Below, in pieces: positions 1 through 12,900 of a stretch of 64,000 nucleotides of DNA. The notes beneath the pieces were generated by a model, which worked only from the letters and a program-made list of their open reading frames with translations, made no database searches and was not told where the DNA came from. The stretch spans positions 172,030 through 236,029 of the forward strand of contig NZ_NTMR01000012.1 in the NCBI RefSeq assembly GCF_002307495.1, in the 5' to 3' direction. The stretch's first letter is position 1; the number at the start of each line of letters is the position of its first letter. A program made the position numbers and the translations under genes. The stretch comes from Pseudomonas abyssi (GTDB taxonomy: Bacteria > Pseudomonadota > Gammaproteobacteria > Pseudomonadales > Pseudomonadaceae).

Positions 1-1531
1 CCTGCATCGGGTCCGGTGGCGTGGGGTTCAACTGCTGCTGCAGGAACATGGTCGCACCCATGATGATCGGCAGGATGAAGTACGGGTCCTTCAGCGACAG
101 GTCAGTGATCCAGCCCAGCCATTCGGCCTGACGGATTTCGACGCTTTCCATCAGGGTCCAGTACAGGGCGATAAAGACCGGCATCTGCACCAGGATCGGC
201 AGACAGCCACCCAGCGGGTTGATCTTCTCCTTCTTGTACAGCTCCATCATGCCCTGGGACATTTTCTGACGGTCATCGCCGTACTGTTCACGCAGCGCCT
301 GCAGCTTGGGTGCAACGCGGCGCATATTGGCCATGGAGCGGTAGCTGGTAGCCGACAGCGGGAAGAAGATCAGCTTGATCAGGCAGGTCAGCAGGATGAT
401 GCTCCAGCCCCAGTTGCCGACAAAGCCGTGGATCAGGCTCAGCACCCAGAACAGCGGCTGGGCAATCCACCACAGGAAGCCGTAGTCGACGGTCAGCTCC
501 AGACCCTGGGAGATGGCCTTGAGGTCATCCTGGATCTTCGGACCGGCGTAGAAGTCGGCGCTGATCTGCTGCTGCTCGCCTGCCGGCACGGTAACGGCCG
601 GGCTGGTGAAGCCGACAATGTAGTTGCCGCTGCGGTCTTTCAGTGTGCGGTAGTGATGTGTCACCTCGGGGCTGGGAATCCAGGCACTGACAAAGTAGTG
701 CTGCAGCCAGGCAATCCAGCCACCGGTAACGTTCTCAGCCAAGCGAGTGTCGTCCAGCTCGGACATCTTCATCTTGGTGTAGGAGGCGTCGGCGCTCCAG
801 TAGGCGGTACCCAGGAAGGTCGCCATACCGGTCGCTGTGGAGCTGGAAGGATCACCGCTGCCATCGCGCTTGATCTGACCGAACAGACTGCCACTCCAGG
901 GCTGGCTGCTCTGGTTGTCGATCAGGTAGCTGACGCCGACCAGATAGCTGCCGCGGGTAAAGGTGAAGCGCTTGGTGACATTGACGCCGTCGTTGCTGGT
1001 GGTCAGGTCAACAACCAGTTGCTCCTGGCCATCAGCCAGCTGGTAACTGTTCTGCTCGACGCTGTACTGCGCGCGGCCGCTGGACTTGTCCGGGCCTTGT
1101 TGACCGGTCAGGCCGCTTTGCGCGATGTAAGTGCGGTTGCCCGATTGCTCCAGCAGCTGGAATGGCAGATCCGGACGATCCTTGCGGGTCGGATACTGCG
1201 GTAGTGCCAGGGAGACAATGTCACCTCCCACCGGGTTAATGGTCACCTGCAGGGTGTCGGTTTCAACCTTGACCAGTCCACCCTTTGCATCCGGGGTGGT
1301 CACCTGGGCCGGCGCCAGGGCTTCGCCCTCGCCATTGATGGCAGCCGGCACGTCACCGTCGTGGGACGCGGCGGTGTCATCGCCCGGCAGATCGCTGCTG
1401 TCGAGCGGGGCCATCTGGGTCTGGGCTGCCGGAGCAAGATCCTGCTGAACAAAATCCTTATTCCACTGCACCACCATCAGGTAGGTGATCACCAGTAGAG
1501 CACCGATGAGGATATTACGTTGGAGGTTCAT
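1..1531 (-). CDS. yidC: Membrane protein insertase YidC, 3' end beyond window
   Basis: YidC/Oxa1 insertase, which inserts and folds inner-membrane proteins with or without SecYEG. The reverse-strand frame is open from ATG at 1531 to the window edge (about 510 codons; the family is about 560-580 aa in pseudomonads, so the C-terminus is missing). It begins [18 protein letters not shown], an N-terminal membrane anchor. A Pro/Ala/Asp-rich linker and a large periplasmic domain follow. The conserved C-terminal core is visible ([22 protein letters not shown], then [30 protein letters not shown], given here in pieces of the translated frame: [20 protein letters not shown]). It is the last gene of rpmH-rnpA-yidD-yidC and overlaps yidD by 4 nt (ATGA). 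Confidence 0.97.
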   Translation of the reverse strand, partial: MNLQRNILIGALLVITYLMVVQWNKDFVQQDLAPAAQTQMAPLDSSDLPGDDTAASHDGDVPAAINGEGEALAPAQVTTPDAKGGLVKVETDTLQVTINPVGGDIVSLALPQYPTRKDRPDLPFQLLEQSGNRTYIAQSGLTGQQGPDKSSGRAQYSVEQNSYQLADGQEQLVVDLTTSNDGVNVTKRFTFTRGSYLVGVSYLIDNQSSQPWSGSLFGQIKRDGSGDPSSSTATGMATFLGTAYWSADASYTKMKMSELDDTRLAENVTGGWIAWLQHYFVSAWIPSPEVTHHYRTLKDRSGNYIVGFTSPAVTVPAGEQQQISADFYAGPKIQDDLKAISQGLELTVDYGFLWWIAQPLFWVLSLIHGFVGNWGWSIILLTCLIKLIFFPLSATSYRSMANMRRVAPKLQALREQYGDDRQKMSQGMMELYKKEKINPLGGCLPILVQMPVFIALYWTLMESVEIRQAEWLGWITDLSLKDPYFILPIIMGATMFLQQQLNPTPPDPMQ

Positions 1532-1779
1532 GGTTTGTTGGCCATTCGGGTCGGTCGGTTGGCAGAAGCTGGCGGTACCGGATCATATCCACCGGGGTTC
1601 CAGGGATGACAACGTCCCAGGCGGCGTGCGCTGAGCAGGCTGCCCTTGAGAAGACCATGCTGTTCGATGGCTTCCTGGGCGTAGCAGGAACAGGAGGGAT
1701 AGAAACGGCAGTGACTGGCCATCATGGGACTGATGGCGTAGCGGTAAACCTTGATCAGTCCGAGCGCGATGCTACGCAT
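1528..1779 (-). CDS. yidD: Membrane protein insertion efficiency factor YidD
   Basis: Small membrane-associated protein of the YidD/UPF0161 family, thought to help YidC-dependent membrane insertion. The family signature is clear: a basic amphipathic N-terminus ([18 protein letters not shown]) and the conserved cysteine region [15 protein letters not shown], then [13 protein letters not shown] prefer the ATG at 1779 (83 aa) because family members start right at this motif; an upstream in-frame codon at 1803 would add eight residues. It overlaps rnpA by 8 nt at its start and yidC by 4 nt at its end, so translation is probably coupled along the operon. Confidence 0.93.
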   Translation of the reverse strand: MRSIALGLIKVYRYAISPMMASHCRFYPSCSCYAQEAIEQHGLLKGSLLSARRLGRCHPWNPGGYDPVPPASANRPTRMANKP

Positions 1780-2167
1780 GGGATGACGGGGGTCCGGGGT
1801 CACGTGAGCGGTTTTTTGCGGCCGATTTTATAAGCCTGCGCCACATACCCTGATACAGGGCATGCAGTGCAGCATTGTCCAGGTCGCCCAGTCCCTTGCG
1901 GGCCAGTACGACAATGTCCAGATCCCCCAGCTCAGCACGATGCTGTCTGAACGACTCGCGGGCAATGCGCTTGACCTTGTTACGGTCTACCGCACGCCGA
2001 ACACTTTTCTTGGCAATGACCAGACCCAGCCGTGCGTGGCCCAGAGAGTTTTCTCTGGCCAACAGCAGCAGGCTGGGTCCTGAGGCTTTGCAGGTGGCTC
2101 CATCGAATACGCGCTTGAACTGAGCAGGCGTCAGTAGCCTGTGTTCAGGTGTGAACCCGAGATCCAC
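1772..2167 (-). CDS. rnpA: Ribonuclease P protein component
   Basis: Protein subunit of RNase P, which matures the 5' end of tRNAs with the RnpB RNA. The frame gives 131 aa from a GTG start at 2167. The basic RNase P signature is visible around residues 46-74 ([20 protein letters not shown] then [10 protein letters not shown]), followed by [10 protein letters not shown]. The C-terminal 20 residues are a low-complexity basic tail. It lies 14 bp downstream of rpmH and overlaps yidD. The GTG start has only a weak Shine-Dalgarno sequence, which would suit translation coupled to rpmH. Confidence 0.95.
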   Translation of the reverse strand: MDLGFTPEHRLLTPAQFKRVFDGATCKASGPSLLLLARENSLGHARLGLVIAKKSVRRAVDRNKVKRIARESFRQHRAELGDLDIVVLARKGLGDLDNAALHALYQGMWRRLIKSAAKNRSRDPGPPSSHA

Positions 2168-2181
2168 CAGTAAACCGGTGC

Positions 2182-2340
<159 letters not shown>

Positions 2341-2423
2341 TCAGAGCTAAGTGCCCCTTCGAGGGACCGGCAATTCTAGAGAAAAAGCTGGCCGAGGTCA
2401 ATTTCCCCGCAGGGCAAAAGAAC

Positions 2424-2480
2424 CATGAATAAATAATATGAAATCAGTTTGATTAAAAGATAAATACAGTGACTGTATAT
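2424..2480. other. AT-rich stretch, probable DNA unwinding element
   Basis: This block is almost entirely A/T with scattered G, in sharp contrast to the GC-rich surroundings. It lies at the rpmH-proximal edge of oriC just before the first perfect DnaA box, where the unwinding element of Pseudomonas origins is placed. Assignment rests on base composition and position only. Confidence 0.6.
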
Positions 2481-2495
2481 GGTGCCGTGATTTTC

Positions 2496-2504
2496 TGTGG
2501 ATAA
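2496..2504 (-). promoter_or_regulatory. DnaA box, perfect
   Basis: TGTGGATAA, the exact reverse complement of the TTATCCACA consensus, next to the AT-rich block. As the first box beside it, this is a candidate anchor for the DnaA filament that opens the origin. Confidence 0.85.
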
Positions 2505-2595
2505 GGCCATAAAAGCAAAGCAGATCAGTGGGTTGCTTGCATGATAACCCTGCGGATAAGCGGGGGACGGCACCCGGGTGTCCCTGTGTGCGCCC

Positions 2596-2604
2596 TGTGG
2601 ATAA
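2596..2604 (-). promoter_or_regulatory. DnaA box, perfect
   Basis: TGTGGATAA, exact consensus on the minus strand. Two one-mismatch boxes in the opposite orientation follow within 35 bp (2614-2622 and 2630-2638), forming a dense central cluster. Confidence 0.85.
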
Positions 2605-2792
2605 AAGGCATGGATATCCACAGGCGGTTTTATCCACCGGTTAGAGGGCTGTTTGCCAACAAGGCTGAGGTGCAGTTGTTCACAGCTCCTACAGAGCGCG
2701 ATTTGCAAGGCGTTGGTGTATTCCGGCGGTCTGTTCTGCAACCTGACAAGGCAAAACGCCAGTCGCTTTTTGTCACCGGGAGGCGGCTGGTG

Positions 2793-2801
2793 TGTGGATA
2801 A
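2793..2801 (-). promoter_or_regulatory. DnaA box, perfect
   Basis: TGTGGATAA, exact consensus, about 116 bp upstream of the dnaA GTG start. It may serve origin function and also DnaA autoregulation, since boxes near the dnaA promoter commonly do so. Confidence 0.8.
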
Positions 2802-2916
2802 GTCAGGGGTGAAGGGATAGAATAGGCGGCTCTGTTATCCGTAGTTCGTCGCCTTGCCGCGATGTGCATTTGTCTTCAATAAAAGCCGCTGGTGTCAGTG
2901 GTCCCCGGGGGATTCA

Positions 2917-4404
2917 GTGTCTGTTGCACTTTGGCAGCAATGCATCGATTTTTTGCGTGATGAGCTTCCATCTCAACAGTTCAATACCTGGATCCGCCCG
3001 TTGCAGGTTGATGGCGATCAGGCCGAGATCCGTCTGTATGCGCCCAACCGCTTCGTGCTTGATTGGGTCAACGACAAATACCTGAATCGTATTCAAGAGC
3101 TGCTGGATGACCTCTCCCAGGGGCAGGCGCCGATGGTGTCGCTGCTGATTGGCAGTCGTCGCGCGGCTCCTGCGGCAGCACCAGCTGCTCAAGTTGCGCC
3201 GGCAGCCGCGCCGCGTCCGATCGACCCCACGCCAGCCGCGGCTCCTGCCAGCCCCGCGGTGACACCGGTGGTGGTGAGCTCGCAACCCGCTGCCGATCAC
3301 CGCGGCGCGTCCGATGCCGCAGCCGAGTTCGCCGGCAACAGCCAGCCCGATACCAGTCAGCCGCCACCGACGCTGATCAAGCACACCAGCCTGCTCAACC
3401 GCAGCTTTACCTTCGAGAACTTTGTTGAAGGCAAGTCGAACCAATTGGCGCGCGCCGCCGCCTGGCAGGTGGCCGATAACCCCAAGCATGGTTACAACCC
3501 GCTGTTTCTTTACGGCGGTGTGGGTTTGGGTAAGACCCACCTTATGCACGCGGTGGGCAACCACCTGCTGAAGAAGAACCCGGCGGCCAAGATCGTCTAC
3601 CTGCACTCCGAGCGCTTTGTTGCCGACATGGTCAAGGCGCTGCAGATGAATGCCATCAACGATTTCAAGCGCTACTACCGTTCGGTCGATGCGCTGTTGA
3701 TTGACGACATTCAGTTCTTTGCCAAGAAGGAGCGCTCCCAGGAGGAGTTCTTCCATACCTTTAACGCGCTGCTCGAAGGCGGGCAACAGGTCATTCTTAC
3801 CAGCGACCGTTACCCGAAGGAAATCGACGGCCTGGAAGAGCGGCTCAAATCGCGTTTTGGCTGGGGGTTGACCGTGGCGGTCGAGCCGCCGGAACTGGAA
3901 ACCCGCGTAGCCATTCTGATGAAGAAGGCCGAACAGTCGCGGGTGGATCTGCCCCACGATGCGGCGTTTTTTATTGCCCAACGTATCCGCTCCAACGTGC
4001 GCGAACTGGAAGGTGCGCTCAAGCGAGTGATCGCCAGCGCGCACTTCATGGGGCGCGATATCACCATCGAGCTGATTCGCGAGTCATTGAAGGACCTGCT
4101 GGCCTTGCAGGACAAATTGGTCAGTATCGATAATATTCAGCGCACGGTCGCCGAGTATTACAAAATCAAGGTTGCGGATGTGCTGTCCAAGCGTCGTTCG
4201 CGCTCTGTTGCCAGGCCGCGACAGGTTGCCATGGCTTTGTCCAAAGAGCTGACCAATCACAGCCTGCCCGAGATTGGCGATGCCTTTGGTGGACGTGATC
4301 ACACCACGGTATTGCATGCCACGCGCAAGATTGCTGAACTGCGTGAAACGGATGCGGATATCCGCGAGGACTACAAGAATTTGTTGAGGACGCTGACGAC
4401 CTGA
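2917..4404 (+). CDS. dnaA: Chromosomal replication initiator DnaA
   Basis: AAA+ initiator, 495 aa, that binds DnaA boxes and opens oriC. I chose the GTG at 2917 because the protein then begins [18 protein letters not shown], matching the pseudomonad N-terminus; an upstream TTG at 2854 would add 21 unrelated residues. Domain I covers roughly residues 1-90. An Ala/Pro-rich linker (about 95-160) follows. The AAA+ domain has Walker [10 protein letters not shown] near residue 200 and Walker [10 protein letters not shown] near 260. Domain IV carries the DnaA-box helix-turn-helix [11 protein letters not shown] near 457-467. It is followed after 49 bp by dnaN. Confidence 0.98.
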   Translation: MSVALWQQCIDFLRDELPSQQFNTWIRPLQVDGDQAEIRLYAPNRFVLDWVNDKYLNRIQELLDDLSQGQAPMVSLLIGSRRAAPAAAPAAQVAPAAAPRPIDPTPAAAPASPAVTPVVVSSQPAADHRGASDAAAEFAGNSQPDTSQPPPTLIKHTSLLNRSFTFENFVEGKSNQLARAAAWQVADNPKHGYNPLFLYGGVGLGKTHLMHAVGNHLLKKNPAAKIVYLHSERFVADMVKALQMNAINDFKRYYRSVDALLIDDIQFFAKKERSQEEFFHTFNALLEGGQQVILTSDRYPKEIDGLEERLKSRFGWGLTVAVEPPELETRVAILMKKAEQSRVDLPHDAAFFIAQRIRSNVRELEGALKRVIASAHFMGRDITIELIRESLKDLLALQDKLVSIDNIQRTVAEYYKIKVADVLSKRRSRSVARPRQVAMALSKELTNHSLPEIGDAFGGRDHTTVLHATRKIAELRETDADIREDYKNLLRTLTT

Positions 4405-4453
4405 GATCGTCAGCCCACACCACTGCCAACCAGCACGAGGTCGAAGGAAGACA

Positions 4454-5557
4454 ATGCAATTCACCATTCAGCGCGAAGCTCTGTTGAAGCCCCTGCAACT
4501 GGTTGCGGGTGTTGTGGAACGCCGCCAGACCCTTCCGGTTCTGTCCAACGTACTGCTTGTTGTTGACGGCAATACCCTGTCGCTCACCGGTACCGATCTG
4601 GAAGTCGAACTGGTTGGTCGCATTCCCCTGGAAGAAGGCAGCGAAGCCGGCGAGATCACCGTGCCTGCGCGCAAGCTGATGGACATCTGCAAATCGCTGC
4701 CAGATGAAACTGCTATCACTCTCAAGGTGGAAGAAGGCAAGGCGCTGATCAAGGCTGGCCGCAGTCGCTTTACTCTGGCCACTCTGCCTGCGGCAGACTT
4801 CCCCAACGTCGAAGACGGGCCGGGCGCCATGAGTTTCGCCATTACGCAGAACAAACTACGTCGCTTGATCGACCGTACCAGTTTCGCCATGGCGCAGCAG
4901 GATGTTCGTTACTACCTCAACGGCCTCTTGCTGGAAATCAACAAAGGGCAGCTGCGTGCGGTAGCCACTGACGGTCACCGTATGGCGATGTGTACCGTCG
5001 ATGCCAATATCGATTACCAAGAACGCTATCAGCTGATTGTGCCGCGTAAGGGCATCCTCGAGCTGGCCCGGCTGCTCGGCGAAGCCGACGACACCGTCAA
5101 CGTTGTGCTGGGTAGCCACCACATTCGCGCGACCACCGGTGACTTCACCTTCACCTCCAAACTGGTGGACGGCAAGTTCCCGGATTACGAACGTGTGCTG
5201 CCGCGGGGTGGTGACAAGATCGTTATCGCCGATCGCCAGACCCTGCGTGACGCTTTCAGCCGTACAGCCATTCTGTCGAATGAGAAATACCGCGGTATTC
5301 GTCTCACTCTGGAATCCGGTCAGCTGAAGATCCAGGCGAATAACCCGGAGCAGGAAGAGGCCGAAGAAGAAGTAATGGTCGACTACAACGGCGCGGGCCT
5401 GGAGATCGGCTTCAACGTCAGTTACCTCCTCGACGTGATGAATGTGCTGGGTCACGAACAGGCCAAGCTGGTACTGTCCGATGCCAACAGCAGTGCACTG
5501 GTTCAGGAAGCTGAATCCGATGAAAGTCTTTACGTCGTTATGCCCATGCGCCTCTAA
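4454..5557 (+). CDS. dnaN: DNA polymerase III sliding clamp (beta subunit)
   Basis: Beta clamp, 367 aa, the normal family length. It forms the dimeric ring that tethers DNA polymerase III to DNA. It starts MQFTIQREALLKPLQLVAGV with a good GAAGGAAG ribosome site. Conserved clamp motifs include RRQTLPVLSNVLL, ATDGHRMAMC, YLLDVMNVL and the C-terminal VVMPMRL that forms the partner-binding pocket. It is in the dnaA-dnaN-recF-gyrB cluster, 6 bp upstream of recF. Confidence 0.98.
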   Translation: MQFTIQREALLKPLQLVAGVVERRQTLPVLSNVLLVVDGNTLSLTGTDLEVELVGRIPLEEGSEAGEITVPARKLMDICKSLPDETAITLKVEEGKALIKAGRSRFTLATLPAADFPNVEDGPGAMSFAITQNKLRRLIDRTSFAMAQQDVRYYLNGLLLEINKGQLRAVATDGHRMAMCTVDANIDYQERYQLIVPRKGILELARLLGEADDTVNVVLGSHHIRATTGDFTFTSKLVDGKFPDYERVLPRGGDKIVIADRQTLRDAFSRTAILSNEKYRGIRLTLESGQLKIQANNPEQEEAEEEVMVDYNGAGLEIGFNVSYLLDVMNVLGHEQAKLVLSDANSSALVQEAESDESLYVVMPMRL

Positions 5558-5563
5558 TCGCGC

Positions 5564-6658
5564 ATGCCCCTGACTCGTCTTGCGGTCACCGCGGTGCGCA
5601 ATCTGCACCCGGTGACCCTGCTCCCCTCTCCGCGTATCAACCTCGTTTCCGGCGCCAACGGCAGTGGCAAAACCAGTTTGCTGGAGGCCGTTCACATTCT
5701 TGGCCTCGCGCGCTCCTTCCGAAGCACTCGACTGCAACCCGTTATTCAGTACGACCAAGACAGCTGCACGGTGTTTGCCGAGTTGCAATCAGTGCAGGGT
5801 GTCGCGTCGCGTTTGGGGATTTCACGTAACCGCCAGGCGGATTACGAAATTCGTATCAATGGGCAGAGCGCACGTAGTACGGCTCAGCTCGCTGAGTTGT
5901 TGCCGCTGCAGTTGATCAATCCGGATAGCTTTCGGTTGCTCGAAGGGGCGCCCAAGCAGCGCCGCCAGTACCTGGACTGGGGCGTGTTCCACGTGGAACA
6001 TCGTTTCCTACCAGCCTGGCAGCGGCTGCAAAAGAGTCTCAAACAACGGAATTCACTGCTTCGACGTGGTAGAATCGAACGTTCGCTCCTCGCCCCCTGG
6101 GAGGCCGAGATTGTCGCCGCTGGCGAGCAGATAGACGGCTTCAGACAGGCTTATCTGCAGCAGCTGAAACCGATCTTCGAGCAGACGCTTGCCGAGCTGG
6201 TTTCACTGGACGGTCTTACCCTCAGTTACTTCAGAGGTTGGGATAAGGAGCGAAGTTTGGCCGAGGTGCTGGACAGCCAGTTCGCGCGCGATTGCGCCCT
6301 CGGGCATACCCAGGCTGGCCCACAACGGGGCGACCTGAGGTTGCGGCTTCGGGGGTTGAATGCCGCTGAGGTGCTGTCCAGAGGCCAGCAGAAGCTGGTG
6401 GTATGCGCGCTCAAGATCGCCCAAGGGCGCTTGCTGCGGCAGCTGGATCGTCAGCAGGACTGTGTTTTCCTGGTGGACGACTTGCCCTCTGAACTCGATA
6501 GCGCGCATCGGCAGGCGTTGTGTCGCCTGCTCGAATCGCTGGAGTGTCAGGTATTTATTACCTGCGTAGATGCCGACTCGCTGAGCAATTGCTGGCAGCC
6601 GGATACACCTTTATCCATGTTCCACGTGGAACATGGGCACATTGTGCAGACCGAATGA
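5564..6658 (+). CDS. recF: DNA replication and repair protein RecF
   Basis: RecF, 364 aa, an SMC-like ABC ATPase that loads RecA at gaps with RecO and RecR. Walker A is at residues 30-37 (GANGSGKTS). The signature region near 268-275 is SRGQQKLV, and Walker B is [12 protein letters not shown]. It starts 6 bp after dnaN. Two perfect 16-bp parS palindromes lie inside the coding sequence (5985-6000 and 6618-6633) and are read in frame as residues including FHVEH and MFHVEHG, so the centromere-like sites are tolerated by the protein. Confidence 0.97.
   Translation: MPLTRLAVTAVRNLHPVTLLPSPRINLVSGANGSGKTSLLEAVHILGLARSFRSTRLQPVIQYDQDSCTVFAELQSVQGVASRLGISRNRQADYEIRINGQSARSTAQLAELLPLQLINPDSFRLLEGAPKQRRQYLDWGVFHVEHRFLPAWQRLQKSLKQRNSLLRRGRIERSLLAPWEAEIVAAGEQIDGFRQAYLQQLKPIFEQTLAELVSLDGLTLSYFRGWDKERSLAEVLDSQFARDCALGHTQAGPQRGDLRLRLRGLNAAEVLSRGQQKLVVCALKIAQGRLLRQLDRQQDCVFLVDDLPSELDSAHRQALCRLLESLECQVFITCVDADSLSNCWQPDTPLSMFHVEHGHIVQTE
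5985..6000. other. parS partition site within recF
   Basis: TGTTCCACGTGGAACA, a perfect 16-bp palindrome identical to the canonical ParB-binding parS. About 3.1 kb from the dnaA start, so origin-proximal as parS sites usually are. ParB nucleates here and the segregation machinery (ParA, SMC-like condensins) acts on the surrounding DNA. parA and parB are not in this window. Confidence 0.93.
6618..6633. other. Second parS partition site within recF
   Basis: A second perfect TGTTCCACGTGGAACA palindrome, 633 bp after the first and near the recF 3' end. Exact repetition of a 16-bp palindrome twice in one gene is far above chance. Confidence 0.93.
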
Positions 6659-6670
6659 AGTCTGGAGTGA

Positions 6671-9091
<2,421 letters not shown>

Positions 9092-9096
9092 CGGCT

Positions 9097-9155
9097 TGTA
9101 GGCGGGCAAAGTTACCTGCCACTTCGGTCAAAGTTAAACGTCTTGGCCAAAGTTA
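9097..9155 (+). repeat. Left end of the Tn7-like element, three TnsB-type repeats
   Basis: Terminal TGTAGGCGGG is followed by three direct CAAAGTTA copies at 9107-9114, 9129-9136 and 9148-9155 (spacing 22 and 19 bp). Tn7 ends have multiple spaced TnsB-binding sites of about 22 bp, and the same octamer occurs inverted at the other end. Function as TnsB sites is inferred. Confidence 0.87.
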
Positions 9156-9163
9156 TGTGACGG

Positions 9164-9199
9164 AAAAACCCCCGGTTGAGCTAGCTCAACCGGGGGTTT
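9164..9199. terminator. Strong bidirectional terminator just inside the left end
   Basis: Perfect palindrome AAACCCCCGGTTGAG-CT/AG-CTCAACCGGGGGTTT (arms 9166-9182 and 9183-9199). On the minus strand it is followed by five T residues, fitting the end of the hsd operon after the metallopeptidase gene (stop at 9218). On the plus strand only three T residues follow, but it probably also stops gyrB readthrough into the element. Confidence 0.85.
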
Positions 9200-9217
9200 G
9201 CTATAAGGGGGGAGCTC

Positions 9218-9943
9218 TTACCAGCGCTCTTCAGCAAGATGTGAGTTATTCAGCAAGGCTCTGAGTTGACCCCACTGAGGAAGGTGTTGATCCAGAAGAC
9301 TGATGAAACGGTCGTTGTGATGCCGTTCATGCAAATGGGCCAGCTCATGCACCAAGATGTACTCTAGGCATTGCACGGGCTTCTTGGCCAGTTCCAGGTT
9401 GAGCCAAATGCGCTGGGCTTCGATGTTGCAGGTGCCCCACTTGGTCTTCATGCGCTTGATGCCCCAGGCGCGCACTTCAACCCCTAGCTTCGGTTGCCAT
9501 TTTTCCAGCAGCTCCGGCACCAAGCGCTTCAACTCTGCACGATAGAAGTCCTGAATCACCTGCTCGCGCCGCTCGACGGTCGTCTCCGGGCGTACGAAAA
9601 GATCCATGATGGTCTTCCCGCGCAGCGCCACACGCAGTGCTGTACCACCGCTCTCATGCACGCGAAGGCGATACCGCTGGCCGAGGAAGTAATGGCTCTC
9701 GCCACTGACCATACGACGCTCGGACTGCCGGGGCTGGGCCTGAAACTTCGCCTGTTGGCGTTTGATCCAGCCCAGCTTACCTACGACTGCCAAGCGCACG
9801 GCTTCGTCATCTACCGCCAACGGAGCTGCCACACGCACACGCCCCAGTGGCGGATAAACACCCAGGTGCAGGTTCTTGATCGGCTTGCGCACGACTTCCA
9901 CGGCCAAGCCGCTGACCGTGATCTTTCGGGACTCAGTACTCAT
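9218..9943 (-). CDS. YgjP-like M48-type metallopeptidase (DUF45)
   Basis: Protein of 241 aa with the zinc motif LVHELAHLHERHHNDRF near its C-terminus (HELAH, an HExxH site), plus the upstream WGTCN and IWLNLELAKKP blocks characteristic of the YgjP/DUF45 family. The ATG at 9943 (MSTESRKITVSG) is preferred over one at 9973. It overlaps the end of hsdR by 11 nt, so it is the last gene of the restriction operon. Members of this family are frequently found next to type I hsdR genes, but their role there is not established to my knowledge. Confidence 0.85.
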   Translation of the reverse strand: MSTESRKITVSGLAVEVVRKPIKNLHLGVYPPLGRVRVAAPLAVDDEAVRLAVVGKLGWIKRQQAKFQAQPRQSERRMVSGESHYFLGQRYRLRVHESGGTALRVALRGKTIMDLFVRPETTVERREQVIQDFYRAELKRLVPELLEKWQPKLGVEVRAWGIKRMKTKWGTCNIEAQRIWLNLELAKKPVQCLEYILVHELAHLHERHHNDRFISLLDQHLPQWGQLRALLNNSHLAEERW

Positions 9944-12900
9944 GTTGATGCTTGACCAGTTCGAGCAAGGCATCTAGCCGTTCGTTCTCCTGTCCTGCCA
10001 AATATTCCCCCCTGGTATCAGCTATGTCGCTGCCCCATTGATCCAAAGCCCCTTTGATTGCCAGACGCACGCGTTTAATCTTCATTGCATTGCCGCGCCA
10101 GTCGTCCTGCCGGCTATCCAGCACCGCGGCATCCACAGCCAGTGCCAGGCCGGCATTCTGGCCCAGGTTGTCATACAACGCCTTGCGGGCAGGGCTATTG
10201 ATCGAGCCAGGATAGTTGGTCGAGCTGGTGGGCTTTTGGGCCTGCTGAGCCAATTTCACCACCTCATCCAGGTATTCCTGGTAGCTGATGGCGTCTTCCT
10301 TACGCTTGGCGATCAGCGCATCCAGCAGCGAAGACATGGTCTCGTAGTACTTGGGGTTGATCGGTGACTCGTCGATGATCAGCTTGCGCACGTTGTTTTC
10401 AATGGTTTCGGCGACGGCTTCCTGGCTTTCGCGAATGCCCTTTGGCAGCGCGTCCACAGCGCTGGCACCGCGCTCTACGATCAGCTGGATCAGCGACATA
10501 TCGTCGAACGCGGAGATCTTCTCGCTCTCATCGGCACGGATATAGGTGTCGATCAAGAAGCGCATGTCCGGCTCGTAGGCCTTCAAGTCGATGTAATCGC
10601 CACTGGCCAGCTTCACCTCGTCGCGCACCTTGTTGAAGTGATCGACCTCATCCTTGATCTCGCTGATTTCCGTGGCGCTATAGCCCGCCTCCCCCAGCTC
10701 ATTGGCCAGATTGCCGAAGCAGCGAATCAGCGCCGAGGTCATCTTGTACAAATTCAGGCGCTTCGGCTCGTTGGCCTTGAGTACCTCAGCATTACCTGAG
10801 TCGGTGCCGCAGAAGAAGCGGAGATAGGCAGGCGTGTCCTTGGGTTTCTCCACCGGATCGCACAGGGCCTTGATCGCCTCGCGGGCTTCCTCCAGGTCTT
10901 CCTGTGCCTTGCTCAGCCGGTCTTCGAGCAGGCCTGCCACATCGGCCTTGTCGTATCCGTCCAGCGCACCGCTGGTGTAGTCGTCGATGGCGCCTTCCAG
11001 CTGCTTGAACAAGTCCTTGTAGTCGATGATGTAGCCGTACTGCTTGTCCTCACCGTCCAGGCGGTTGACCCGGCAGATAGCCTGGAACAAGCCGTGGTCG
11101 CGCATCTGTTTGTCGATGTAGAGGTAGGTCGCTGATGGCGCGTCGAAACCGGTCAGCAGCTTGTCCACCACGATCAGCAGCTTCATCTGGCCCGGCTCTT
11201 TGATGAAGCGCTGTTTCACCTCCTTCTCGAATGTCTCCGGGTCTTTATCGCCGAGCATCTGATTGTAGATTTCGTACTGGCGCAGCTTCTCGGTCAGCCC
11301 CTCGCCGGTGGCTTCACCCTTGATATCGGCGGGCGACGGCTTGTAGCTTGTGACGATGGCGCACTTGTCGCCCATGCCAGCCTTGCAGAACAGCTCGTAG
11401 CATTTGCAGGCTTCGAAGATGCTGCTGGTTACCAGCATGGCATTGCCCCGGCCATCAGCCAGGCGCGGCTTGATGGCCATGTCCAGCAGGATATCTGCGA
11501 CGATCTTCTCCAGCCGCGACTGGCTGGACAGCACCTTCTGCATGGTGCCCCAGCGTTGCTTGAGCTGGGCCTTGGCCAGGTCGTTCAAACCCTTGGTATG
11601 GGCCTCAAACCACTGGTCGATCTTCTTCTGCGAGGTAATGTTCTGGTCGATGTCTCGAGCTTCGTAGCGCAGGTCGAGCACCACGCCATCGGCCACGGCC
11701 TCATTGAATTTATAGGTGTGGATGTAACGGCCAAACACCTCGATGCTCTTCTGCTTGTCGGCCTTGAGCAGCGGCGTGCCGGTAAAACCGATGAACACGG
11801 CATTGGGCAGAATGGCCTTCATCGCCTTGTGCAATTCACCTGACTGGGTGCGGTGGCACTCATCGACGAACACATAGAGGTCGCCCTTGGCGCGGAAGTC
11901 TGGCGGCAGGCTCTTGCGCAGCTCCTCAACAAAGTCTTCTACATCGGCATCCTCGCGGACACCGAACTTGTGGATCAGCGAGCACAGCAGCCAGGGAGAA
12001 GGCTGGTTGAGTTTCTCGATCAGGTCGGCACCGCTGGTGGTACGGACGATCTGCTCGTTGACGCCGGTAAACACCTTCTCGATCTGCTCATCCAACTCGG
12101 TGCGGTCGGTGATGATCAGCACCCGCGAGTCCTGGATGTTTTCCCGAATCCATTTGGTCAGCCAGACCATGGTCAGCGATTTGCCGGAGCCCTGGGTGTG
12201 CCAGATGATCCCGCCCTCGCGCCGCCGCAGGTAGCGCTGCGCCTCGCGGATGCCGAAGTACTGGTTATGCCGGCAGAGCTTCTTCACCCCGCTGTCGAAC
12301 ACGATGTAGTCGTGGATCAGCTCAAGAAAACGCGCCTTGTTGCACAGCTGGAGCAGGTGCCGATCCAGCAGGTTGTCGGCAGCGGTGCTCTCATCGCTAT
12401 CTTCCTTCCAGGTCAGGTAGTACTTCTCGCCGGTCTGGATGGTGCCGTAACGCAGGCCCTGGGTATCGTTGCCGGCCATCACGTACTGCATGGTGGAGAA
12501 GAACGGCTGGATAAATTCAGCCTTCTGGTTATCGAGGTTCTGCCGGATACCCTCGTTCACCGCTACCTTCGAACGCTTAAGCTCCAGCACTCCCAGCGCA
12601 ATACCATTCACGTAGAGCACGATATCCGGGCGCTTGGTATGGGCCTTGGCATCAGCGCCCTTGATGGTGACTTCCTCGGCAATCGCGAAGTGGTTACGCT
12701 CCGGGTGTTTCCAGTCGATCAGCCAGACGGTCTGGGTGTTTTCACCCACCTCAGGCTTGATCTTCACGCCATAGCGCAGCAGCTCGTACACTGCCTTGTT
12801 GCGGTCATACAGGCCCTTGCTGGCGTCGTTGGCAGTCTTGTTCAGCTCAAAGATGGCCCGGCTGGCAAGATTGGCTTCAACACCCTGATCAAGCAGCCAG

